A stretch of 64,000 nt of DNA, from contig OX638133.1 in the NCBI GenBank assembly GCA_951804985.1, forward strand, positions 7,088,501 to 7,152,500. Direction: 5' to 3'. The first letter of the stretch is position 1, and each line of letters opens with the position of its first letter. Positions 1-11,052 of this stretch are shown here, piece after piece. This DNA comes from Dryomyza anilis (taxonomy: Eukaryota; Arthropoda; Insecta; Diptera; Dryomyzidae). The notes under the pieces are model-generated. The model did not search any database and was not told where the DNA came from. It saw only the letters and a program-made list of their open reading frames with translations. Position numbers and translations under genes: made by a program.

Positions 1-905
1 TCTTTCAAGTTTTTCAAGTCTTTCAAGTCTTTCAAGTCCTTTAAGTCTTTCAAGTCTTTCATGTTTTCAAATCTTTTAAGTCTTTAAGATTTTCAAGTCT
101 TTCCAGTCATTCAAGTATTTAAAGTCGTTCCAGTTTTTCTAGTCTTTCTAGTGTTTTCAAGTCTTTCAAGGCCTTCAAGTCTTTCAAGTCTTTGATGTTT
201 TTCAAATCTTTCAAATCTTTTAAGTCTTTAAGATTTTCAAGTCTTTCCAGTCCTTCAAGTATTTAAAGTCATTCAAGGCTTTCTAGTCATTCAGGTGTTT
301 GAAGTTTATCAAGTCTTTCAGTTCTTTCCAGTTTTTGAAGTCTTCCAAGTATTTCAAGTAATTCTAGTCTTTCAAGTTTTTTAAGTTATTCAAGTCTTTT
401 AAGTCTTTTAGGTTTTTCGAGTATTTCATGTATTTCCAGTCTATCAAGTCATTCAAGCCTTTCAAGTCTTTCAAGTCTTTCAAGTATTTCAAGTCTTTCA
501 CGATTTTGTAGTTTTTAAAGTCTTTCCAGTCTTTCAAGTCTTTCGAATCTTTCAAGTATTTTAGTTTTTCAAGTCATTTTAGTCTTTAAAGTCTTTCCAG
601 TATTTCAAGTTTTCTAATCGTATTCTATCATTTCTTTTCAAGACTTTTCAAGTATTCAAATTTTCTGAAGTCTTTCAAGTCTATCACGTCTTTCAGGTCT
701 TAAAAGTCTTTCAACTCTTTTAGTCTTTCAGGTCTATCGAGTTTCTTATGTCTAGACTTCGAAGTCTTTCAATTCTTTAAAGTCTTTCAAGTCTATCAAG
801 TGCTCCAGGGCGTTCAGGGGTTTCAAGTTTAACAAGCCTTTTAAGTAAGTCACATCTTTCAAGTCTTTCAAATCTTTTAAATACATCAAGTTTTTTAAGT
901 CTTGA
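1..905. repeat. Degenerate 9-bp minisatellite (CTTTCAAGT)n
   Basis: About 900 bp built almost wholly from variants of CTTTCAAGT (complement ACTTGAAAG), running off the left edge. Variants such as CTTTTAAGT, CTTTCCAGT and ATTTCAAGT are interspersed. Because 9 is a multiple of 3, the complement reads as Lys-Asp-Leu repeats and gives a spurious minus-strand frame (364-555). A longer-range period is suggested by the similar segments near 60-130 and 190-260. No gene is seen. Confidence 0.9.
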
Positions 906-2639
906 AAGACCAATCTATCCTGCTTTAAATAGTTTAATTACTTTAAATTGATGCAATTTCATAAAATCTTCAAATTCTTTAAAAGTTATGAAGTCAATCA
1001 TTTTCGTTCTTTTAATTGCTGACATTCTGGTTTTTAATAAAATATTTATTATCAAATGTTTAAATTTTCCAATCACGGTACCCCCAGTCCCTGTATACAT
1101 AACATAAAGAAACGCTGTTCATTCTTTCTTTCTTTCATTTATTTCATTTATTTATTTGTATTTAATATGCGTTTTGAATATAGTAGATATCTAAGAAATA
1201 CGCTTCCAATAATATTTTATTAAATCGCTCGTTGTGGCGAAAATTATGAAGTCGGTGGGACGCCTTATAAAAGAACATCGTTGACGCCAAAGACAACAGA
1301 CAGGCGAAAGAACAACGTTACGTAGTCAGTTATTTTGTAGGTTTTAAGCCTACACGATGCAGAAACAAAAGCAAACGGAAGCGGATATGGTAATAAAATA
1401 AATTTTGGTTATTTTTTTATTTGCCATTTCCAACATACCTTCCGTCTGCAGTCGAAATTGCAAAAAGGCGGTCCAGCGTAAAATTAAGCTAACGATGCAC
1501 GCATTTTGGGCCCGTGAGGCGTAGGGGGTGTTGCTGGCTCCGTTTGTACATACGCGTCGGGTACTAAAGTGAGCTACCGCTTAAGCACTCGACTAATGCG
1601 AGGATAAAGAAGCGTGCCAAAAAATATTGCTACGAGCAACAAAAAACACGTAAAACGACGCAAAAAAAAGGTAAATTGATGCAGATAATAAATAAACAAG
1701 GGGCGTACGAAAAGTAAAAGAAAAATCACTGCGGCTGGAATAAAAAACAAAAGGAAAAAAAAAACCAAAATGAAAATGTTCGATCCTTTCAAAAAATATT
1801 CTGCATACCAATACACACACACACACATTTAAATTGAAGAATAAATATTTATTTTTGCAAGGTTACTCGGTCAGTTATCCGGGCGTATCCTCTGGGCCGG
1901 GTAATGGTACCAAATTTATTGAAGGGAAACGAAAGATGTCATAGTAGCGTTGAGAATGCAGCAATTGATAAACATATTATAGCAGCTCGATAAATAAATA
2001 ATGTAGACATTGTAGACTTGAAATGAATCGACCGGAATGAAATTTAAACTCTAGTAAATATTTATGCAACAAAAGCTATTCTTTGAAACGTTGAAATAGT
2101 GCTTAGATATGTGGTAATATTCTGGGCATGTGTAGATTTTTTTATAATCTTACGAAAAGGTTTTAAGGGCCAACAGTGTTTTAAATTAGTATCAAATTAT
2201 ATCAAGTTTGATATATAGTAATATTTGTTGGCTTTTCGGTTTTTATTAAACCTATAGAAAAAGCATTTTGGCAAGTTGAAATGTTTCTCTAATAGGGGAA
2301 TAATTTATTTTTTATTGTGTAGACATATACAATTCCCCGAGTAGAAATTTTGTTGAGCATAGAATAAGATATTATCCTGAAAATCTAATTTGAAATCAGA
2401 TTAGGATTAGGTTTAGGAACTAGCGTTTGATTTAAAACGTGACACACTTTGAAATACCTATACTGATCTGGTATTCAGAATAGTAGGCATGATTAAATCA
2501 TCATTCAATTTTATAATAATAAAATATATTTTCAAATATATTTTTTTTATATTTAAATGCCTTTCAATTGATATTTTAACATAATATAATACATATATTT
2601 TTTTTTTGTGTGGTAACCGTAGTGGAAATTTGATCGTGC
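906..2639. other. No gene recognised; AT-rich intronic DNA
   Basis: Contains a moderately GC-rich block at about 1230-1620 with a TATA-like CTTATAAAAG near 1263 and an AATAAA-like run near 1391. This could be a decayed LTR or a 5' UTR, but no terminal repeats or coding frame support either. A short CA run lies near 1810. The rest is featureless. Confidence 0.5.
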
Positions 2640-2981
2640 TAATCTTATTTTGTAGCCGCGGTAGCTCAGTGGTTAGTGCGTTGGACTGCGAGCCGAAAGG
2701 TCCCCGGTTCAAGCCTGGACTGGGGCTAACAACATCTTTTATAGAAACATTTTTCTATGCCGCGCTAGCTCTCGTCAGTAATTGCAAACCTACGAGAGTA
2801 AAACCATTGCCTATGAAATGCTCTCACCTGCCGTTCGGATTCGGCAATAAACTGTAGGTCCCACCACTTTGAGTACATATATAACACGCACAGCTCAAAA
2901 TGGTGAGAGAGCTCGGCCGAAGTTCTATACAGGACTGTAGCGCCAAACTATTATTATTATTATTATTAATCTTATTTTGTA
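2640..2981 (+). mobile_element. tRNA-derived SINE, complete, with 15-bp target duplication
   Basis: The head (2655-2730) resembles a tRNA gene with an internal pol III promoter: A-box-like TAGCTCAGTGGTTAG and B box GGTTCAAGCC. It is followed by an unrelated body and an (ATT)n tail ending near 2966. The body is flanked by a perfect 15-bp direct repeat, TAATCTTATTTTGTA, at 2640-2654 and 2967-2981, which is the mark of LINE-assisted retroposition. The tRNA part does not fold a proper acceptor stem, so it is not a tRNA gene. Related copies lie at 20445-20753 (minus), 21841-22010 and 39404-39535. Confidence 0.92.
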
Positions 2982-3266
2982 TCAGAGTGGAATCATTTAG
3001 AGCTAAATTTATACTTCTTTACCTTTTTTTGAAACCCCTCATAGCGGATGTTTTAATTTTAATTTTGAATCGGATTTAGATATTCCATTATCCGCGTCGA
3101 AATCAAAATTGGAAAATGAGGATCCTTGCGGAACAGAATTTTGACAGATTTTTCTATTGATCGACATATAATAGATATGATATATTACCAAAATTGTTAA
3201 AAAAATTACCATTTTACCATTGCAATTAATAATAACATACAAAATTATTCTTAAATGGTTATATTA

Positions 3267-4880
3267 GGGTAACCTGGGGTAAAGTGGGGCATGGTGTAAT
3301 CTGGGAAATTTCAATTTGTGGACAATACAAACGCGGTTTGAAAATAATTTAACATTGCTTAAATGTTTTTTTTTGTTCAAAATGCAATATTGTGGTAAAA
3401 AAGGAAACATTTTCTTGGGTAAAGCGGGAAACGTAATTTAACTAAAAATGTAAGTTATAATTTTAATGAAAATATTGTGTTTAATGAATTATTTAATTAG
3501 TTTAATCGAGAAAAAACTTCAATCGTGGCCACAAACTAACTCAAAGTAACATTTTAATGTCAACCGAGATTAGATCTGAATGCAAAAGAAATTCGAGAAG
3601 CGAACATTAAACAGGGCAAAAAGAATATATTGGTAAATATTCTTCAACTCTTCAGAAGAACTAGTAACAATTTTGTACACCCCCCGACAAAATATTTGGC
3701 AGAGTCGACATATTTCAAAAAGACAAAGGCAGAGTTTGTATCAAAAGCTGTCTTTTTTTTCTAAAATATGCCGTAAATCTACCATTAAAATGCCATCAAA
3801 TTTTACAACCTGCTATTCATTTTCCAAAATATTCTATTTATCTGTGCGTTTACCGGAAATATGCCAAATTTATTCCAGGAAATTCCTAACAATTTTGTCT
3901 CCCAGGGTCTAGGAAGCTTAGAAACATTTTATAGACATATTTAAAATATATACAAAGCAAAATATTCCGTGAATCTGCTCGAAAACAAAATTTCTGGCAT
4001 TTTTCTGCAATATTTCGGGCATATTTCCGGAAAACGCACAGCTAAATGGAATATAGGTGTATAGCAGTTTGTAAAACTTGATGGCATTTTAATGGCATTC
4101 AGGCAATTTTTGAGGAATGGGGAGAAAACAGACAGCTTGTGTTACAAACTTTGCCTTTTGTCTGTTTTAAATATGTCGAATACATGTTTCAAAACATCTT
4201 CAAACCTGCCAAAAATTTTGTCAGGGGTACTATTAAAATTTAAAAAATGTGTACAACACGCTATACACTTTCCAAAATATTCCATTTATCTGTATGTTCC
4301 CGAAATATTTCAGAAAAATGCCAGAAATTTTGTCTCGGGCATTTTGAATGAATGAAATGCCGAAGAAATTATATTTTAACAATTCAGTGAACTGCAATAT
4401 CTGCAAACGACCAGCATAGACTTGAAATTTGCGAACTTCGCAATGATCAACTATACATGTGTCCATTGCTACTCAGAATATTCTGAATATGAGTAAATGT
4501 AATATTTATTTATTCGTACTTTCTTAACATAACTACTGAGATCTTTATAAATTTAAATTTTTTGTCTTCTTAGTTTTTGTTGCATTATCAGTCCTTTTTT
4601 CATTGCCTTAAAATATTTTTTGTATCCTTAAAATATTTGACTTTGTTATGAAAAAAAGAAAACTTGAAAAAGAAAAAGTAGTATAGCATTTTGGTTAAAA
4701 TTTTGAAGTTTCCCACTTTACCCTAACATTTTTCAATAGTACAAAATTGATCTGATTTGAAACATCGCTCAATTTCAATTGAAAGGCATATAAATGTTAG
4801 TTTGTTAATGAAAAAAGTTAGATCGTGAACCAGTATATGGAAAGAAAATCAAAACGTGTCCCACTTTACCCCAGGCTCCC
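3267..4880. mobile_element. PIF/Harbinger-like non-autonomous DNA transposon
   Basis: Terminal inverted repeats of about 25 bp: the left end reads GGGTAACCTGGGGTAAAGTG and the right end complement reads GGGAGCCTGGGGTAAAGTGG. Both ends are flanked by TTA (3264-3266 and 4881-4883). A 3-bp TTA/TAA duplication with GGG-starting ends is typical of PIF/Harbinger, so the superfamily is inferred from that alone. There is no transposase frame. The interior has been invaded by the CCCCAGACAAAA modules at 3680-4350. A fragment of the same family lies at 29430-29600. Confidence 0.65.
3680..4350. repeat. Cluster of ~230-bp CCCCAGACAAAA modules in both orientations
   Basis: Module A (3680-3906) begins CCCCGACAAAATATTTGGCA and ends TTTTGTCTCCCAGGG. 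Module B (about 3984-4226) is an inverted copy of A and ends TGCCAAAAATTTTGTCAGGGG-like. A third partial module follows to about 4350. Shared internal landmarks are AGACAGCTT..TACAAACT and AACGCACAGMTAAAT. The ends are inverted repeats (CCCC-GACAAAAWTTTTGGCA), so these look like short non-autonomous elements that tend to lie next to one another. The class is unknown. See also 7311-8440. Confidence 0.6.
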
Positions 4881-4889
4881 TTACAACTA

Positions 4890-5240
4890 CACAGAATAAA
4901 ATGTACATCATATTGATGAATTCCGTTCTTCAAACCATAATTCATTGTATTGAGAAACCATACATAATTTTAATGATTAAGGCCATCAATGTTATGAATG
5001 CTATCATAAATATGAAGAACTCTTGGTAACTGTCGAAAAAGTGTTCTTCAATATGATGAAGGATACGTTTCATCATATAAAAGAACCAAAATATAAAATA
5101 CAACATATATGGTCTTCATATTGAAGAACGCTGTGCATTAAACCAAATTTCTCTCAAAATATTTTTTGATCGAATTTTTCGTAACAATTTTTTTGTCGGA
5201 TATTTTTTTTGATTTTTTTTTTTTTAATTTTTTTTTTTGT
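4890..5240 (+). mobile_element. TA-flanked MITE, family i, right end missing
   Basis: Starts CACAGAATAAAATGTACATC directly after TA (4888-4889) and continues with the family-i consensus (CATCATATTGATGAATTCCG and GGTAACTGTCGAAAAAGTG). It fades into a T-rich run near 5160-5240 without a right inverted repeat. It begins nine bases after the right end of the Harbinger-like element. Confidence 0.75.
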
Positions 5241-6989
5241 CGAAAATTTTGTTAATAGAAATAAAAAGGTTAAAAATTGATATATTCGCTATCATTATAA
5301 GTAATATAGAAACACACCAATTGTTTCAAATAGCTTGTAGTCCGAACAAAAAACTTTTAGTTTTGTCTATTCAAAACGTATTTAACTTCTGCGTAAACCG
5401 AATAAGTTGGTTAGACAATGGGTTAGTTGTCGCAACTAACTATTGTTCTGTTTGGATGTCAACCAATAAATACTGAGTAGGATACATTACAAATGAAAAA
5501 TTCACAAATAACAAAACGCATTTTGTGGTCAAATAATATACTTTTTTATATTTTCTGTATGCTTTGTCTATTTTTATTTGCACTGGTTTCTTTAGTTGCC
5601 GTTGTGATTATTTTTATTTATCGATGTGAATTTTCTTTGTGCAAATATCATAGCATAACCTCGTAAATATTTGCAATTTGTGATTGTTTACTTAAAGAGA
5701 TGTTTTTTTTAAACAAATAAAACTTTGATATGTGTTTTTCATATGCTTTAAAATAAACGTAAAAAATGCATAACTTGTTCAATTCATGTTTTTCTATAAT
5801 TTCAACTTAAAATTCAATATTTTTCTGAGAATCTCTATCAAATAGTGCATCTTTTTATAAGTCAGAACATAAATATTTATGCGTATTGGTTTTCATTTAA
5901 TGCATTACAAATTCAAATAATTCGCTTGTGTAATGCTGTCACAAAGGACTCGTAAATATCGAGAGTGCATTATTCTTGGAAATGCGTTGCTCTTATATAA
6001 ACTGTTATTATACGTTTGACATTTGTGTACGCCAAATGTCAAAAAGTTTCATACGTGAATATTATAACCCCCTAGTCACACTTTAAGCAGTTTACTTATC
6101 AATGCAAATTCCAGTGAATAAACTCGAAATATCCAGGGTCGATGTTTTAATGGCCAAGTGAATAAACTCTCTACAGTATCTCAGCATGTTGTGCAGTTAA
6201 CTAAAATAGAGATGACTACGATGCAACTACTTGTGATGTCGTTGCTCACATGCTGTACATCCTGCACGTAGTTTCTGTCATAGTTGTGGTCGCGTCGTCG
6301 TCGTCGTCGTCGTTAGTGGTCACTTGAAAGTCCTTTCAGTTGAGTTTGAAATTGTTATCGCGTTTGAATTTCTTTTACTTATTTTTAAAGTTTTTTATTT
6401 TTTTTGTTTATTCTTTGTGTGTGTGAAGAAGTCATGTATGTGGTTTCGAGAATATAAAAATCTAGTTAAAAATTCGTACAATGTCTGTATATAAATGAGA
6501 AAGTTAAATAGAGATAAAATGTAATGGCAAACTGTACTTTTAAAACTTGCTTTACACTTACTCTATTGAATTTAACACATCGGAAAATAGTAAATCAATA
6601 TCAGAAAAATATATCATTCCAAAAACATACCACTACAAAACTTACTTCAACTGTCTTTCCTATTACTCTTACTTAAACCATTTCACTCTTGTCATATTTC
6701 ATCCTATAACAAACATGTTTTCTTTGAACTTGATTTATGAGTTGAAATTCTTCTAGTGTTTTTTATGTATATACTGAAAAATCATCTTTTATTATTGAAA
6801 GAATTGTCCTACACCATAATAGAAATTGTTCTAGGGCCATGATCGGGTATTGAATTTTTTCCTACTCATAACCTGATTAGTACAAGGTGATAATAATCTG
6901 GCCATAATCATTACAATCGTAATTGGGTAAATTTCTATTGGGTATTTTTATTAGAGTGATGGACATTTGTAAGAAAATGTTGTCAATAC
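5241..6989. other. No gene recognised; AT-rich DNA with a short CGT repeat
   Basis: Apart from a (CGT)n/(CGA)n triplet tract at about 6293-6313 nothing recognisable is seen. Short frames here lack codon structure or family motifs. Confidence 0.5.
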
Positions 6990-7310
6990 TTTTTTTAGAA
7001 TTTAACCAACGCTCACGGATTGCCCCTTTTTCGTGCAATGAACGGTGTTTATCGCATTAAAGGGGGAAAGATAGAGTAATGTACCAATATTAAACATGTC
7101 GGGAAAAACAGACGCAGCGAGATTGTTCCACAAACGTATCGTGCGACCGAAACAGGAATTCTCTCTGTGAGAACCGAGTCGACTACGTAGGGGTTGGCTG
7201 AGGGTGGGCCGAGTAGAATGAAAGAGTACACACGACCTGCTGGAATGAGGCCATGAATTTCCCTCGAACTCTTTACATTGTAATAGCTATAAAACAGTGT
7301 TATACACATT
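6990..7310 (-). pseudogene. 3' end of a LINE, same family as 34978-37866, decayed
   Basis: Read on the minus strand this matches the C-terminal tail of the intact LINE ORF: SLFYRYYN-, EIHGLIPPGRV- and HYSIFPP-type motifs are recognisable (here LFYSYYN, EIHGLIPAGRV, HYSIFPP). A matching 3' UTR (GAGCGTTGGTT) and a short A tail at 6990-6997 follow. The upstream part of the same copy is found at 8441-9345. The two pieces are collinear and split by the repeat block at 7311-8440, so they are one old insertion broken by later ones. Frameshifts and substitutions make it non-functional. Confidence 0.85.
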
Positions 7311-8440
7311 ATGTGCCCAAAACTAAATTTCTGACATTTTTGAGGAATATTTCGATCATATTTTCGGCAAACACACAGATACATAGAATATTTTGGGAAA
7401 TGTATAGCACGTTGCCAAATTTTGTGTAAATTTATTGAAAGATTCACTGCATATTTTATGAACTGGCAGAAAACAGACAGCTTATGATACAAACTCCGCC
7501 TTTGTCTGTTTTCAAATATGTCGAAAAAATGTTTCTAACCTGACTTGACCGTGCCAAAAATTTTGTCTGGGGTCCCAAGAAAAATTTTTGGCATTTTTAT
7601 TAAATATTTCAGGCATATTTTCGGCAAACGCACAGATAAAGAGAAAATTTTGGGATGTGTATAGCAGGTTTTTGTGAAATTTTATTGCAAGATTCAACGC
7701 TTATTTTAGGAACTGTGTTTTCTATCAGCTTATACAGCAAAAAATGTACATCATATTGATGAATTACGCACTTCAAATCATGATTCATTGTATTGAAGAA
7801 CATTCATCATATTTATGACTAACGACATCAATATTATGAATGCGATCATAAATATGATGAACACTTGGTAAACTGTCGAAAAAGTGTTCTTCACTGTATG
7901 TGAAGAATACGTTTCATCATATTAAAGAACCAAAATATATAATACAACATATATGTACTTCATATTGAAATACGCTGTTCATTTAACAAAATTTCAATCA
8001 AAATATTTATTTTTCGTTCATTTTTGCCGTACTTCTCAGTTCTCAAGTAGTTCTTGAATGTTATTCCTTATATAATGCTTGCTCGACAAGCATAAATTAG
8101 TAAAATGTTTTATAATATATTTATTTATTATTACAACTATTTATTAATAAGAAGTTATATATTAAAAATATATTTAAAAATAAAAATGTGTGAAAAAAAA
8201 TGTTTTTGAAAAAAAAATCGTAATTTTATTTTATTTCGGAAAAATTAAATTTGTCGAAAAAATGTTTCTAAGCTGCCTCGCCCTGCCAACATTTTTTGTG
8301 AACAAAAATTTTTTTTCGTAAATTTTTTTCAAAAAAAGTTTTTTTTTCGACAATTTTTTTTTTCAAAAAATTTTGTTTTTCGAAATATGTCGAAAACATG
8401 TTTCTAAGCTGCCTTGATCTGCCAAAAATTTTGTCTGGGG
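7311..8440. repeat. Tandem CCCCAGACAAAA modules interrupting a LINE copy
   Basis: A first module (about 7314-7577) ends TGCCAAAAATTTTGTCTGGGG and is followed at once by a second in the same orientation (7578 onward). The second is cut at about 7733 by a family-i MITE, and its end resumes at about 8385-8440 with the same GCCAAAAATTTTGTCTGGGG terminus. The whole block sits inside a decayed LINE. Head-to-tail copies of a short inverted-repeat element are unusual. Confidence 0.65.
7735..8380 (+). mobile_element. TA-flanked MITE, family i, nested
   Basis: Begins CAGCAAAAAATGTACATCAT after TA (7733-7734), follows the family-i consensus to about 8010, then a conserved segment containing AGTTCTCAAGTAGTTCTT, then runs of TTTTTTTCGAAAAA type. 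The right inverted repeat is not clear. A stray CCCCAGACAAAA-module tail lies at about 8250-8305. Confidence 0.65.
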
Positions 8441-9345
8441 GTATCTTCGGTGCTCAAGTGAAATAATAGTGTATGATACATTCAGATGCTGAATTTGGTC
8501 CGGATATTTGAAAGAGTATTTGGAAGCTGCTGCCAAAATGTGCGAACTGTACTCCTTTTGAGGACGGATATAGTAAGTGCTGTAGACACTGCGTAAGTGA
8601 GCAGGAGTGAGTATGTCTTGCAACGTTTCAGAAATCCGAGGAACTTGGTCGTTTTTTTCAACACTACAAATATAATGATCATTCCAACGGAGCTCACATT
8701 GAATTGATGTGACCAGAATATCGAGAGCAGATGACTGCGCAATATCCACAGCACTCATATTTAATGGAGCGAGGGGTGAATCCATTCTTTTGTGTCATGG
8801 TAGACTACATTGGGTCTTGCTCACATTAAAATTAATTCTATTGGCAAGAGCACGCTCTGAGATTGTTTTAAGGTAATTATTGAGAGTGTCATTCATGGTG
8901 CGCCGTTTCCTCTTAATCCCCAAAAAGTGTGGATGGTTGATGTGCGAATATCAATGGCAAATATTACTATCATCTGCAAAGCAGTTGATTAGGTACTGCG
9001 TTAATTACAGAAGGTCATTGATAAAGACCAGAAATAGAGACGGGGATAGGACGGAAACCTGCGGTACTCCAGAATTGATGGAATGTTGATCTGAACACCC
9101 GAAACGGTGAAAACAATTATTCCACTTTTCAGATAGAACCGCCATTAATTCATCCATGAATCTGGTCCTACGGAAATTATATTGCCGGTAACTGAGTAAT
9201 TCGTTGTGCTACAAATAGATCATAAGGTGAACAAGATTTATTACGCTCTCCATTACCTAAGAGAGCGCATAGCATATTACAATGGGTCAGTAGGAGGTTC
9301 GTAACCTCTCTTTTCTACGAAACTGGTTGCTCCAATTAAATTTAG
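8441..9345 (-). pseudogene. Decayed LINE reverse-transcriptase fragment
   Basis: Minus-strand translation in changing frames matches the intact LINE at 34978-37866 from the region before the RT active site (PIxICxALS, VMESVIN) through the FADD region to IQC-LRWNDH and SLEHRR. Example: the frame at 8785-8447 begins MDSPLAPLNMSAVDIAQSSA, against MDSLLPPLNMGAVDIAQSAA in the intact copy. Multiple frameshifts and stops are present. The insertion continues at 6990-7310. Confidence 0.85.
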
Positions 9346-9404
9346 TAAGGTTATGAGGAATTATGAAAGTTACCGACAGTTAAAATCCGACGATAAATAC
9401 CTTA

Positions 9405-9908
9405 CACACAGAAAAAAATTAACATCATATTGATGAATTCGTTCTTCAAACAATGATTCATTGTATTGAAGAACCATTCATAATATTAATGAATAACGAC
9501 ATCAATGTTATGAATGCGATCATAAATATGATGAACACTTGATAACTGTCGAAAATAAAAAGTTATATTGATATAAAAATATATTTAAAAAAAAATTTGT
9601 TTCGAAAATTTTTTTTTTTCGAAAACATCCTTTTTTCCAAAATTTTTTTTTTAATATTTTTTTTTCGAAGAATTTTTTTTTTCGAAAAAATTTTTTTTTC
9701 TAAAAAAAAATATTTTCTCTTATTTTTAAAATAAAATTTTACAATAACACTTTTTTTTCGAACTATTTCTAAAAAATATGTTTTTTTTTTCAAATTCGTA
9801 AAAAAAATATTATATTCATAAATATTATGAACAAATACATCAATATGACAATTCAAATTCATTGTATTGAATATTTCATTTTTCACTATGATGTTCGATA
9901 TACGAATA

Positions 9909-9973
<65 letters not shown>

Positions 9974-10092
9974 CGAATGTATTCATTAATATGTCATTTA
10001 ATGAACGTTGATATGATGAATCTGTTAGTTGATGAAGAAATTCATAATATTAATGAATAAATTCATCATATTGATGAATTTTTTTTTCTGTG
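9405..10092. mobile_element. TA-type MITE, family i, with (AT)n core
   Basis: Left end CACACAGAAAAAAATTAACA after TTA, right end TTTTTTTTTCTGTG. The internal inverted segments are CATCATATTGATGAATT and AATTCATCATATTGATG. The centre holds TTTTCGAAAAA arrays (about 9600-9730) and a long (AT)n microsatellite at 9912-9972. No coding capacity. Confidence 0.75.
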
Positions 10093-10833
10093 CATATATG
10101 TGATGAAGGGTACGGTTACTGTTTAAAGTGGTCCAGAGCTTCCCAGGTTTAACATATCGTTAAAATAACCACAAATTATATTAGATACACGAACCCAATA
10201 GAAATATTGTCAATCTAACCGCTTAATTTGGGCACTGGGTAGGTTTAGTAATGGGTTGGTTGTCGTAATAACACAGAGTAATGTATGCAACGCTATATAC
10301 TGCTCCCAAAAGATTTGTTGTCATTTTAATACCAGTTATTGTTTAGCACATGGATTCGCAGCAATTGCAACGAAAATTTAGTTATGGAGCATGGATGCCA
10401 TAGAGAGGTTGTTGCCTGGCATGTGCTGTTATTCAAATAATCAAAACAGCAGGCAGTCACAGAGCAGCTATTCAAATACCATACGAATGCGTAGCCATTG
10501 ATAAGCCAAATAATACTAGAATAAGGTAGTAGAATAGTATATAATAGCATGAACAGAAATCAGTATTTTTGGTATAATCCTGCTGTGCGAACTTTCGAAG
10601 TTCTTTTATTTAACCGAAACAGTATAAATATTGAAGAGTTAATCTCACCAAGCTTAATACTAACAAACTGTTAAAACGTTTTATTTTTTAAGACTTTCAT
10701 GCAAATACCGATTACATTGCAAGTGATTCAAATGGGGGGGGGGCAACCGTTCAAAGCAGTTGCACTTTATTCAACTTTGAACTTTTCCTAATCCACAAAC
10801 TATAAGTTACAAACTATTAAACATAGGACTTAC
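10093..10833. other. 5-HT1A intron downstream of the loop-3 exon
   Basis: No gene or clear repeat is recognised. A run of nine G lies near 10735-10743. Intron sequence on the minus strand starts with the donor GTAAGT at 10828-10833. Confidence 0.6.
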
Positions 10834-11052
10834 CTCCTCTGGATTGCTGAATATCGTTGTTACCTCGATGCCCGCACGACTTTTGCTATCGACATTGCTG
10901 CTGCTAAATTCAGTATCCTCGACGGTGTTGACCGTATTGGTGGAGTTACCCTCGACGAGGCCAAGTTTTGCACCCGATTTGGCATCCTTTTCACCCGAAA
11001 ACTTGCCAATACGTAGTTTTAAACGTTTACGTTTCTTTTGCGATAAATCAGG
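10834..11052 (-). CDS. 5-HT1A: Serotonin receptor 5-HT1A, internal exon (third intracellular loop)
   Basis: A 219-nt, phase-0 exon of 73 codons. The minus strand has acceptor CTGTAG just before 11052 and donor GTAAGT at 10833-10828. Translation starts PDLSQKKRKRLKLRIGKF and continues through VNTVEDTEFSSSN and VDSKSRAG to SNPEE. The VNTVEDTEFSSSN-VDSKSRAG block is a hallmark of the long cytoplasmic loop between TM5 and TM6 of the fly 5-HT1A receptor, and the NNNQ/PD junction with the preceding exon fits that protein. The loop couples the receptor to Gi/o. Basic residues at the exon start continue the basic segment at the end of TM5. The preceding exon lies 33.2 kb upstream at 44277-44414. Exons for the remaining loop, TM6 and TM7 are not in the window (they would lie below position 1). 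Best paralogue is 5-HT1A rather than 5-HT1B, judged from recalled family sequence. Confidence 0.9.

Noticed and set aside
364..555. Lys-Asp-Leu-rich minus-strand frame
   Set aside because: Product of the 9-bp repeat being a multiple of three; nothing else supports a gene.
1..905. CRISPR-like or telomeric array
   Set aside because: There are no spaced unique segments, the genome is eukaryotic, and the unit is not a known insect telomere repeat; it is a plain minisatellite.
1210..1500. Possible retroviral LTR with a TATAAAAG motif
   Set aside because: No inverted ends, target duplication, primer site or coding sequence was found, so only a note is kept.
2655..2730. Possible functional tRNA genes here and at 20700, 21841 and 39404
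   Set aside because: A and B boxes are present, but the acceptor stem does not pair and each is joined to a shared SINE body; one has a 15-bp target duplication. These are SINE heads.
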